This document shows, one piece after another, positions 6,347 through 14,010 of a stretch of DNA of 64,000 nucleotides (positions within the stretch are counted from its first letter, which is position 1; each line of letters starts with the position of its first letter). The stretch comes from Dyadobacter fermentans (lineage in GTDB: Bacteria; Bacteroidota; Bacteroidia; Cytophagales; Spirosomataceae), in NCBI RefSeq assembly GCF_019924045.1, contig NZ_JAHXBN010000028.1:124001-188000 (forward strand), written 5' to 3'. The notes below the pieces were generated by a model, which saw only the letters and a list, made by a program, of their open reading frames with translations, had not been told where the DNA came from and made no database searches. The translations under genes were made by a program, and so were the position numbers.

Positions 6347-9094
6347 ATGAAACATTTATTACTTTTTATACTTTTAATATCAACTCCCCTGCTGGCCCAG
6401 CAACGCACCCTCACAGGTGTAGTTCGCGCAGAAGACGGTGCACCACTCCCGGGCGTGAACGTGGCCGTCAAAAACACGCGCCAGGGAACGATTACCGATA
6501 CCGGCGGCCGTTTCACGCTGGCGCTCGTCAAGGGCGAAACACTGGTATTTTCCTTCATTGGCTTCACTACGAAAGAATTGCCCATTACCAGTTCCAACGA
6601 ATACGATGTAACGCTGCTCGCCAGCACACATACGCTCGGCGAGGTGCAGGTGGTGGGCTCGCGGAATGCTAACCGCACGAAGATCGATTCGCCGGTACCG
6701 GTGGATATCATCGACTTAAAACCCTTGCAGGAATCGGCTCCGCAGGTCAGTATCACGCAGCTTTTACAATATGTTTCGCCGTCGTTCCACTCGGTGAACG
6801 GTACCAATGCCGGTGATGCAGGCTCCGCACTGAACCTTTCCCAGCTCCGCGGATTAGGCGTAGACCAGTTGCTGGTGCTGGTCAACGGCAAGCGCCGCCA
6901 TAAGAGCTCCAATATCAACTGGGGCGGGCTGGGTAACGGGGCTACGGGCTACGATCTGAATGCCATTCCGACAGCGGCCATCGAACGTGTGGAGATCCTG
7001 CGCGACGGTGCGGCGGCGCAATACGGCTCCGACGCCATCGCGGGTGTGATCAACATCGTGCTCAACAAGAGCGTCGACCAGCTTACTTTAAGCTCCACGG
7101 CAAGCTCGCGCCGCCGCGGCGACGGGGTGACCACCCGTACCAATGCTAACTACGGCTTCGCATTGGGCAAAAACGGCGGTTACCTCAATACCACAGCCGA
7201 GTTTGCCACCCAGGCGATTTCCATATTGCCGGGCAGGGACGATGCCGGTCTCTACCTCGGGCCGATCTACGGCGGGGGCGCCAATACCCGCAATTACGAT
7301 GGTATCTATACGAAGGAGATCGACGAGGCCATTTTGGCATCCCGCGGCATCGACCGCCACCATTTCGACCGCCGTGGGGGCGGTTCCAACAAGGCCAAGG
7401 ATGCATTGCTGTTCTTCAACGCCGCCGTTCCGATCCGCCAGAATGCCGAGCTGTACGCATTCGGGGGCATCAGCCACCGCAACTCGCAGTTCACCGCCGT
7501 ATACCGGCTCCCGGGCTGGACCGAACGCAACAATTCCTTCCTTTACCCCGACGGCTTCCTGCCGGCGATGGAGAATATCATTACCGACAAGTCATTTGCC
7601 GTGGGCATTAAAGGCAAAATCCGTGACTGGGACGTCGATATTTCCAATGTGTACGGTAAAAATGATTTCGGGAATGTGATTACCAATTCGCTAAATGCAA
7701 GCCTGGGCCTGAAAACACCCACTACTTTCGATGCAGGTAGCTACAATGCGAGCCAGAATACCGGCAGCATCGATATCAGCCGCTATTTCCCGAAGGCACT
7801 GAAAGGCATCAACGTCGCATTCGGGGCGCAATACCGCGTGGAAACCTATCAGATCATTGCGGGTGAAGAGGCCTCGTATTCCAAAGCCGACCTCCGGACT
7901 GTTTACGGCCTCGACACCACGGCTACGGGCATCGTTTATCAAACCAAAGAAGGCAGCATCGGCCTGAACGGGTTGTCGCCCGGCTCGCAGATCCACGCCG
8001 GCTTCCGCCCCGAAAACGAGGTGAGCGTGAGCCGCTCGATCTTGGCCGGCTATGCCGATATCGAAGCAAACATTACCAATAAATGGCTGCTTTCGGGCGC
8101 ATTGCGGCTCGAAAGCTTCTCCCAGCTCCAAAATGTGACAACCTATAAAGTGGCAACGCGGTACAGCATTACCGACTGGCTGGGCATCCGTGCTTCGCAC
8201 AACACGGGCTTCCGCGCACCCGACCTGGCACAGTATTACTACACCGAAACCTCCACCAGTTTCCAACAGGGCCGTGCCATAGACCAGGTAACCGCCTCCA
8301 ACCAGAGCGCCGCAACGCGTGCGCTGGGTATTCCTACGCTCACACCTGAAAAATCGAAAGGCTATACGGCAGGATTTACGTCCCAGCCATTCCGCAACTT
8401 TGAGCTCACGGCGGATGCCTATCTCGTGGATGTAAACAACCGCGTGGGCAATACGGGCAACTTCTCGGCCACGGATGTCAACCTGCCGAGCGAAGTACGC
8501 ACGTTGTTCGTACAGACGGGCACTACCCAGGCCAAGTTCTTTTACAACTCGTTCAGCACGCGTACGAAGGGTCTCGAAATCACCGGGAGCTACCGCACAC
8601 CGTTCCGCAGCGGCATATTGAGCCTGCTTTTAGGAGCCAATTTTGTCAAAAACGAGGTAACCAAAGTGAACACGCCGAAAGGGCTGGAAGCGTACCGTTA
8701 CATTATCTTCAACGACGGCGAAAAAGCGCGCGTGACTTCGCAGATCCCCGGCCAGAAGATTACGCTACAAGGTATTTTCAAGAAAAACCGCCTGACCTAC
8801 CTCGCACGGGCCGTTTATTTCGGCTCGGTGACCAACGCCTCGGCATTGAATGCGACTTTTCCTAAACCCGACTACTTCTATCAAAAACTGAAACCGATAT
8901 CGGTAGTGGATGCATCGGTATCCTACGCAGTTTCCAGATCGATTCAGGCTACATTGGGGGTGAACAACCTCTTCAACGAGCTGGGCGACTACTCGGACCC
9001 CAAATTGAGTGCCTTGAACAACCCATCGGTGATCGGCATCCAGAACGGCAGTGCCGGTATCCAGCCATTCATCCGTGTTACCGCAAAACTCTAA
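6347..9094 (+). CDS. TonB-dependent outer-membrane receptor
   Basis: A 915-residue receptor. After a signal peptide (ending TPLLAQQ) comes a carboxypeptidase-regulatory-like beta domain (about 19-95: TGVVRAEDGAPLPGVNVAV), then the plug (about 115-225) with the motif LLVLVNGKRRHKSS and IERVEILRDGAAAQYGSDAIAGVINIV, then a 22-strand-type barrel ending in a terminal aromatic-rich strand (IQPFIRVTAKL). It imports a nutrient too large for porins, powered by TonB; the substrate is not evident. It is followed after 4 bp by a DUF4397 lipoprotein rather than a SusD-like protein. The long structured leader, Cys-rich mini-ORF and operator copy B suggest nutrient-responsive control, possibly by sulfur or cysteine status (inference). 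Confidence 0.92.
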   Translation: MKHLLLFILLISTPLLAQQRTLTGVVRAEDGAPLPGVNVAVKNTRQGTITDTGGRFTLALVKGETLVFSFIGFTTKELPITSSNEYDVTLLASTHTLGEVQVVGSRNANRTKIDSPVPVDIIDLKPLQESAPQVSITQLLQYVSPSFHSVNGTNAGDAGSALNLSQLRGLGVDQLLVLVNGKRRHKSSNINWGGLGNGATGYDLNAIPTAAIERVEILRDGAAAQYGSDAIAGVINIVLNKSVDQLTLSSTASSRRRGDGVTTRTNANYGFALGKNGGYLNTTAEFATQAISILPGRDDAGLYLGPIYGGGANTRNYDGIYTKEIDEAILASRGIDRHHFDRRGGGSNKAKDALLFFNAAVPIRQNAELYAFGGISHRNSQFTAVYRLPGWTERNNSFLYPDGFLPAMENIITDKSFAVGIKGKIRDWDVDISNVYGKNDFGNVITNSLNASLGLKTPTTFDAGSYNASQNTGSIDISRYFPKALKGINVAFGAQYRVETYQIIAGEEASYSKADLRTVYGLDTTATGIVYQTKEGSIGLNGLSPGSQIHAGFRPENEVSVSRSILAGYADIEANITNKWLLSGALRLESFSQLQNVTTYKVATRYSITDWLGIRASHNTGFRAPDLAQYYYTETSTSFQQGRAIDQVTASNQSAATRALGIPTLTPEKSKGYTAGFTSQPFRNFELTADAYLVDVNNRVGNTGNFSATDVNLPSEVRTLFVQTGTTQAKFFYNSFSTRTKGLEITGSYRTPFRSGILSLLLGANFVKNEVTKVNTPKGLEAYRYIIFNDGEKARVTSQIPGQKITLQGIFKKNRLTYLARAVYFGSVTNASALNATFPKPDYFYQKLKPISVVDASVSYAVSRSIQATLGVNNLFNELGDYSDPKLSALNNPSVIGIQNGSAGIQPFIRVTAKL

Positions 9095-9098
9095 TCTC

Positions 9099-9899
9099 AT
9101 GAAAACATACCAGCGAATGGCCCATACGGCATTTCAGCTACTCGGCATGATCCCCGCCATTTTCCTCACTTCCGGCTGCAAAGATACCAGCTACCTCGAC
9201 GTCGATGCTGCCGACCGGCCCCCGCTCAGTGCCTACATCAGCTTTGTCAATGCCCGCCCGGTCGATACCGGCCTGTATTTCTGGACTTTCACCGACAAAG
9301 TAACGCCCACACCGGTAGCCGTTAACAAGGCCTCTGAATATGTGCCGACCGTGTTTGGTAATGTGCAGATCAACTTCACTGAAGGCACCAATACGAGCTA
9401 CAAAGCTTCCTACCAGTTCGGCAACTCAGCGACATTCACGGCAACAGGCCGCCCTAACGGCCCTATCGCGACTTTCTACCACACAGTAGTGGCCGCGCGC
9501 ACCGCCAATAACAAGGCCGATTCGCTGATCCTCTTTTACGACGATCTCAAAGCCCCGGCTACCGGCAAGGCCAAGCTCCGGTTTATCAACCTTTCACCCG
9601 GCGCCGGCACATTGAATGTGGTCCAAAACGGGAAAACGCTCTTCAACCAGGTCGCTTACGGTCGCGCTGCGAACTCGGCGCTGACGGGCGAAGCATTGAG
9701 CGCCTGGTCGCTCGGACCATTTGAAACCGTCGACGCCGGCACCCTCAACCTCGATTACCTCGATGCTGCCACCGCCGCAAAAGTGGGAACCGCCAGCCTC
9801 CAACTGGAAGCCGGAAAAATATATACGGTCTTCACCCAAGGCCTCCCCAACGCCAAGCCAGCCTTCGGCACGAGCGTTATCGAACATCCTGTAAAGTAA
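9099..9899 (+). CDS. DUF4397 domain lipoprotein, TonB receptor partner
   Basis: A 266-residue lipoprotein from the ATG at 9099, 4 bp after the receptor stop. The N-terminus is a lipoprotein signal ending FLTSGC. Two beta-sandwich segments follow, with the DUF4397 look (AYISFVNARPVDTGLYFW near the start; KLRFINLSPGAGTLNVV in the second half). DUF4397 proteins are common extracytoplasmic lipoproteins of Bacteroidota with unknown biochemical role. The tight coupling suggests it is a surface partner of this receptor, in the place a SusD-like protein would take in glycan systems. A strong terminator follows it, so the two genes form one transcription unit. Confidence 0.85.
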   Translation: MKTYQRMAHTAFQLLGMIPAIFLTSGCKDTSYLDVDAADRPPLSAYISFVNARPVDTGLYFWTFTDKVTPTPVAVNKASEYVPTVFGNVQINFTEGTNTSYKASYQFGNSATFTATGRPNGPIATFYHTVVAARTANNKADSLILFYDDLKAPATGKAKLRFINLSPGAGTLNVVQNGKTLFNQVAYGRAANSALTGEALSAWSLGPFETVDAGTLNLDYLDAATAAKVGTASLQLEAGKIYTVFTQGLPNAKPAFGTSVIEHPVK

Positions 9900-9916
9900 T
9901 GGTGATTGGACAAGAT

Positions 9917-9949
9917 AAAGCCGCACTGCCGATGGTGGTGCGGCTTTTT
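9917..9949 (+). terminator. Rho-independent terminator after the DUF4397 gene
   Basis: AAAGCCGCAC (9917-9926) pairs perfectly with GTGCGGCTTT (9938-9947) across an 11-nt loop, followed by further T residues. Confidence 0.8.
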
Positions 9950-9963
9950 GTGGTGCGAGCCCG

Positions 9964-10169
9964 CTATTCCAAAACGACGACCTTCAATTTTGAAAGCGGG
10001 GCAATTCTCCTGAAATCAGACTTATTGAAAGTGTATAATTCATTGCAATGCCGCTCGGCGATTGCGGTGTGGAGGCAATCGTTGATGTGCTGGAAGCCCA
10101 TGTTCTTGCATAGCGAATATCCTGAGGAACCAGGAAGTGAACCAACACATCTGTGTCGAGGTAAATCAT
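9964..10169 (-). pseudogene. Decayed VapC-like PIN-domain toxin remnant
   Basis: The frame starting at 10169 opens with MIYLDTDVLVHFLVPQD, a typical PIN-domain N-terminus with its first metal-binding Asp, and then turns into unrelated residues. A different frame carries a convincing PIN C-terminus (MGFQHINDCLHTAIAERH, then LYTFNKSDFRRIAPL) ending at TAG 9964-9966. A normal PIN toxin is about 130 residues; only about 17 plus 45 remain, in two frames, so the middle is deleted and the frame is broken. It overlaps the upstream small gene by 4 bp, as in an intact antitoxin-toxin pair. The RNase activity must be lost. Confidence 0.75.
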
Positions 10170-10399
10170 AGATTCACCTCGTCTGCAAGCTTAGAAATAT
10201 CAATGCTGGGATCGACCTTAAAATCTTTGAACTCTTCTCGTAGCGCCATTAAAGATCGATAAAGGTCCTGCTGAGGCGTGTCGTTGGGCTTCACATCCTC
10301 TACAACGACTTTGATCTCCTTATCGCCAAATAGTTTTCTCAGCGTATCGAGAAACCCCGGAGTGAGGTTTGAGGCATTTAATTGAAAAGTGTGCTGCAT
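10166..10399 (-). CDS. Small antitoxin-like protein upstream of the VapC remnant
   Basis: A 77-residue acidic and basic protein (MQHTFQLNASNLTPGF...) with the general look of short antitoxins that pair with PIN toxins: a beta-leaning N-terminal half (EIKVVVEDV) and a helical, charged C-terminal half (LYRSLMALREEFKDF). The stop overlaps the start of the PIN remnant by 4 bp, the normal toxin-antitoxin coupling. With the toxin decayed it is probably a solitary antitoxin. The assignment rests mainly on context; I cannot place it in a named antitoxin family. Confidence 0.6.
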   Translation of the reverse strand: MQHTFQLNASNLTPGFLDTLRKLFGDKEIKVVVEDVKPNDTPQQDLYRSLMALREEFKDFKVDPSIDISKLADEVNL

Positions 10400-10500
10400 A
10401 GCTTTCAGGAATTGCTGTTCTCAAAATTAACAATTCCTGAAAATCATTGCAACCCGTGCCGGCAGGTAATCCGATGGATAAATGGGAAATGATCAGAAGG

Positions 10501-10890
10501 TCACGCCACTGAAAGCATCCGTCTGCTAAGCGCGCTCACGCGGATGCCTTTCAGATATTTCGTGCGTTCCTCTATTTCGTTTTGATAGCGGAAAGTATAT
10601 CCCGGGCCGGCTGCTCGCTTGAACTCGCGGGTGACTTCCCTGATTTGCTTGCGTGAGATACCGCTGTATTCGAGTTGCAACAGCTGGGAACGTTCCGGGG
10701 TCGACTTTTTGAGTTTCCAGTATTGCGGATGGTTCGGCCCGATCGGCTCGCGGAAGTCGGTGTCGTGTTTTTCGCGGATGAGAAACTCGTAGTCGATGAT
10801 GATTTCGTTGCGGTTGCGGGCCACCTGCCCTCTCACGATGATCTTCGCCTCCCGGCCTACACTCAAATGAAATGTCTTTTCTAATACCAT
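10501..10890 (-). CDS. Conserved-looking hypothetical protein (129 aa)
   Basis: I do not recognise this family. The protein is cytoplasmic (no signal peptide or membrane segment) and charged. An N-terminal beta-rich stretch (EAKIIVRGQVARNRNEIIIDYEFLI) precedes a basic helical C-terminal half with IREVTREFKRA and SALSRRML. Codon use is like its neighbours. It has its own promoter region: the 239-bp gap before its start contains operator copy C of the TTAGTCTA-N9-TAGA motif, about 80 bp upstream, shared with the divergent sulfatase. The motif also occurs before the thioredoxin-like and TonB receptor genes, which hints at joint regulation. Confidence 0.65.
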   Translation of the reverse strand: MVLEKTFHLSVGREAKIIVRGQVARNRNEIIIDYEFLIREKHDTDFREPIGPNHPQYWKLKKSTPERSQLLQLEYSGISRKQIREVTREFKRAAGPGYTFRYQNEIEERTKYLKGIRVSALSRRMLSVA

Positions 10891-10971
10891 GATGGTTTCC
10901 AGTTTAATAGGAGTTGACGCCCTCTAATTCCAAATTCCATTCCAGCAACAGGTGGTTTACTGCGGAATTAT

Positions 10972-10996
10972 TTAGTCTACTTATCATATAGACAAA
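10972..10996. promoter_or_regulatory. Shared near-palindromic operator, copy C
   Basis: TTAGTCTA-N9-TAGACAAA in the divergent gap between the 129-residue unknown gene (minus, start 10890) and the sulfatase (plus, start 11130). On the minus strand, TTACTTTG directly at its edge resembles a -7 box, so the site may cover that promoter's start. No other structure stands out in the 10891-11129 gap. Confidence 0.6.
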
Positions 10997-11129
10997 GTAA
11001 GTTTAAAATTATCACTCTTCAAAGCCTTGGCAGCAAAAGTTCATTCCGCACATTAGACAATTGGTTTTGTACATCAAATTTCCCGATCTTCCCGCATTCT
11101 TAATTCCTTACCCCGATCCATTTAGTCCA

Positions 11130-12695
11130 ATGAACACCCGCTTTACCGCGTGGCAGTACTATGCAATCATACTGGCCGCGCTTCTCCTGAACTACCCCAC
11201 TCTGGGGCAATCTCCATCCAAAAGCAAGCCTAATATCATCGTTTTTCTCGTCGACGACATGGGCTGGCAGGACACTTCCGTGCCGTTCTGGAACAAGACC
11301 ACCGATTTCAACCGTCGCTATCATACACCCAACATGGAACGGCTGGCACGCGAGGGCATGAAGTTCACGAACGCCTATGCAATGCCCGTGTGTACGCCTA
11401 CCCGCGTGAGCCTGATCACGGGCGTAAATGCGGCCCACACCCGCGTAACGCACTGGACATCGCCCGACAAGAACAAGAATACCGACTATGCCGACACCGC
11501 GCTTAATGCGGTCGACTGGAATATCAACGGTTTCAGCCCGGTTTCCGGCGTGGAACATACTTTTCATGCCACTGCGCTGCCCGAAGTGCTGCGCCAGAAC
11601 GGCTACTACACCGTGCACAGCGGCAAGGCGCATTTTGGTTCAGAGGGAACGCCTGGCGCTGATCCCCTCCATGCAGGGTTTGATATCAATATCGCGGGAA
11701 GTTCGATCGGGCATCCGGCTAGCTACTCGGGCCGGGCTAACTACGACAGTCCTGCCAACGGAAAACCCAACCGCAATGCCGTGCCCGGTTTGGAAGCCTA
11801 CCACGGCACCGACACCTTCCTGAGCGACGCGATCACCATCGAGGCCCTCAAAGCGATCGGGAAGCCCGTAGCCGACAAGAAGCCGTTCTTCCTCTACCTG
11901 GCCCATTATGCGGTACACGTGCCGCTTACCGCTGACCCACGTTTTTTGAACAAATACCTCCAAGCTGGTCTGGACAGCACCGAGGCCAAATACGCCGCAT
12001 TGCTCGAAGGCATGGACAAGAGCCTCGGCGACGTGCTCCGTTACCTGGACGAGAAGAAAATCTCGGACAATACCGTAGTACTTTTTATGTCGGACAATGG
12101 CGGCCTGAGCATTACACCGGCACGCGGCGGAAAAGCCTGGACGCACAACCTTCCCCTGAAAGCGGGGAAAGGGTCGGTCTACGAAGGCGGTATCCGCGAG
12201 CCGATGCTGGTAAAATGGCCTGGTGTGGTTAAAGCCGGCACGGTGGCCGATCAATATGTGATCGTGGAGGATTTTTACCCGACCATCCTTGATATCGCAG
12301 GCGTAAGAAATGCGAAAACCGTTCAGAAAATAGATGGAAAGACATTTTTGCCGATTCTGAAAAACCCGGCATTCAAAGATGACGAACGGGGGCTCGTGTG
12401 GCATCATCCCAATCGATGGATCGCCGCGGAGGGGCCGAACATCCACTATGCAAGCGCATTCAGGCAGGGCGACTGGAAACTGATCTACGATTACCGGCAG
12501 GCTAAACTGGAACTTTACAACCTCCGCAATGATATCGGTGAAGAGCATGATCTCGCCGCGTCCAATCCTTCAAAGGTAAAAGAGCTGGCTACGCTCCTTA
12601 CCCGCCAACTAAAAGCCTGGAATGCGCAATGGCCTACTTTCAAGACGACGGGCAAGCCGGTACCTTTTCCCGACGAGCTGGTAGCGAAACAATAG
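11130..12695 (+). CDS. Secreted sulfatase (arylsulfatase family)
   Basis: A 521-residue enzyme from the ATG at 11130, chosen because the signal peptide begins there (hydrophobic run AIILAALLLNYPTLGQ). The sulfatase signature CTPTRVSLITG gives Cys88 in a C-x-P-x-R context, so it should be matured to formylglycine by an FGE-type or anaerobic maturase encoded elsewhere. Metal-binding VDDMGW (Asp42 and Asp43) and SDNGG near the middle support an active S1-family enzyme. It hydrolyses a sulfate ester outside the cytoplasm; the substrate (sulfated glycan or small ester) cannot be told. It is not accompanied by other carbohydrate enzymes. Operator copy C lies upstream, which could link it to the TonB receptor at 6.3 kb. 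Confidence 0.9.
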   Translation: MNTRFTAWQYYAIILAALLLNYPTLGQSPSKSKPNIIVFLVDDMGWQDTSVPFWNKTTDFNRRYHTPNMERLAREGMKFTNAYAMPVCTPTRVSLITGVNAAHTRVTHWTSPDKNKNTDYADTALNAVDWNINGFSPVSGVEHTFHATALPEVLRQNGYYTVHSGKAHFGSEGTPGADPLHAGFDINIAGSSIGHPASYSGRANYDSPANGKPNRNAVPGLEAYHGTDTFLSDAITIEALKAIGKPVADKKPFFLYLAHYAVHVPLTADPRFLNKYLQAGLDSTEAKYAALLEGMDKSLGDVLRYLDEKKISDNTVVLFMSDNGGLSITPARGGKAWTHNLPLKAGKGSVYEGGIREPMLVKWPGVVKAGTVADQYVIVEDFYPTILDIAGVRNAKTVQKIDGKTFLPILKNPAFKDDERGLVWHHPNRWIAAEGPNIHYASAFRQGDWKLIYDYRQAKLELYNLRNDIGEEHDLAASNPSKVKELATLLTRQLKAWNAQWPTFKTTGKPVPFPDELVAKQ

Positions 12696-12710
12696 CACAA
12701 GTCCTAAAAC

Positions 12711-12746
12711 AAAACACCTCCCAGGAAGCCCCGGGAGGTGTTTTCG
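12711..12746. terminator. Terminator after the sulfatase gene, possibly bidirectional
   Basis: AACACCTCCC and GGGAGGTGTT form a perfect stem with a 10-nt loop, with A residues before and T residues after. It lies between the sulfatase and the oppositely oriented metal efflux operon and could serve both. Confidence 0.8.
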
Positions 12747-12843
12747 CTTTACTCAACGTGTACAAAAGATTGTACATCCAATGCACATGAAAATATAATG
12801 CCTGTGCGCATTAATGTCATACAAAATCTGAGCAAACGGCTGA

Positions 12844-14007
12844 CTATCCTTCATCATCGGTATTTTTCATCTTCATCAGCAACGAGTACGCATTGCGGAT
12901 CACAACCTTCGATCCGGTATCGAGCCCTGCTCCGTTAATTTGCTGAAAGCCGTCCCTGACTGTCCCGGGCTCGATTTCCACCATCTCGAAATTACCCGAC
13001 CCGCGCTCCACGAATACGAACGACTTATTCTCCCAGCGAACCACCGCGTCTTCGGGAACGGTCAACGCTTTTTTTCGCTCAACCGACACCTCGCCGTTCA
13101 TGAACATACCTGGCACAAGCGCTGCGCTGTACTGGTCGAAATGGCAATGCACTTCTGCCATTCTGTCATCCGTCAGGCTTTTTCCAATCAGGATAATTTC
13201 CGCGTTGAATTTCTTCGAAGGGTCCGCATTGGCGTAGGCCGTAACCTGTTGGCCGACCGACAGTGCATTCAAGTCTTTTTCAAACACGCTCAGTGCCAGA
13301 TGAATATCCTTAGGATCCACGAGTTCGAAAAGCATATCCGTAGGCGATGTGTATTTTCCGACATTTACATTCACCCTCGAAACAAACCCGTTGATCGGCG
13401 AGAGAATGGGGACGGTTTTGGAAATATTGTCCGGATTGAGCTTTTGAGGTGCTATCCCGATCACTTCCAGTTTTCGGGCCAGCGCATTCATCAAAATGCG
13501 TTCCGTTTCCATTTCCGCCTTTGCCTGCTGGTAGACCTTGTCGCTGGCAGCCTTGCTTTGGTTCAGGTCCTTCTGGCGCGCATACTCATTTTCGGCGAGC
13601 TCAAATTTGGCGCGCGCCGTGAGGTAATCCTGTTGGAGCTGGATGAATTGCATATCCTCCAATTCGGCGAGTACCTGTCCTTTCCTGACCCGCATTCCCG
13701 GTAACATTTTGGTAGATTTAAGGTAACCACCCAGGGGAAAACTCAGACTGATGGTGCTTTGCGGCGGCACATCGATCTTGCCTTGCAGCGTGAGCTTTCC
13801 GGATATATTTTTCAACACCGGGTTGCCCACTTCGATCCCCACATTGCGAATTTGTTTTGAATCGAATGATACCAGCCGCGTAACGGTTTCTGCCGTTGCG
13901 ACGGTATCCGGTGCAGACGGCTGGCTGACCGAGTGCTGCTCTCCGCCAGGGCCGCCGCAAGAGAAGCTGGCCCATAGCACGACGGATATTAAGATGTATG
14001 TTTTCAT
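12844..14007 (-). CDS. CusB/CzcB-type periplasmic adaptor of a metal RND pump
   Basis: A 387-residue lipoprotein: the leader ends with SFSCGG, so Cys17 is the likely lipid anchor. The order is that of an RND adaptor: beta-barrel strand region (KLTLQGKIDVPPQSTISLSF), lipoyl half-motif (MRVRKGQVLAELED), long alpha-hairpin (about 120-185), second lipoyl half with SPINGFVSRVNVNVGKY, and a membrane-proximal domain (MNGEVSVERKKALTVPEDAVV). It starts 3 bp after the stop of the pump gene, so it is cotranscribed with it. CusB-type adaptors pass Cu(I), Ag(I), Zn, Co or Ni to the pump; there is no Met-rich N-terminus, so the metal is uncertain. Confidence 0.88.
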   Translation of the reverse strand: MKTYILISVVLWASFSCGGPGGEQHSVSQPSAPDTVATAETVTRLVSFDSKQIRNVGIEVGNPVLKNISGKLTLQGKIDVPPQSTISLSFPLGGYLKSTKMLPGMRVRKGQVLAELEDMQFIQLQQDYLTARAKFELAENEYARQKDLNQSKAASDKVYQQAKAEMETERILMNALARKLEVIGIAPQKLNPDNISKTVPILSPINGFVSRVNVNVGKYTSPTDMLFELVDPKDIHLALSVFEKDLNALSVGQQVTAYANADPSKKFNAEIILIGKSLTDDRMAEVHCHFDQYSAALVPGMFMNGEVSVERKKALTVPEDAVVRWENKSFVFVERGSGNFEMVEIEPGTVRDGFQQINGAGLDTGSKVVIRNAYSLLMKMKNTDDEG

Positions 14008-14010
14008 ATC

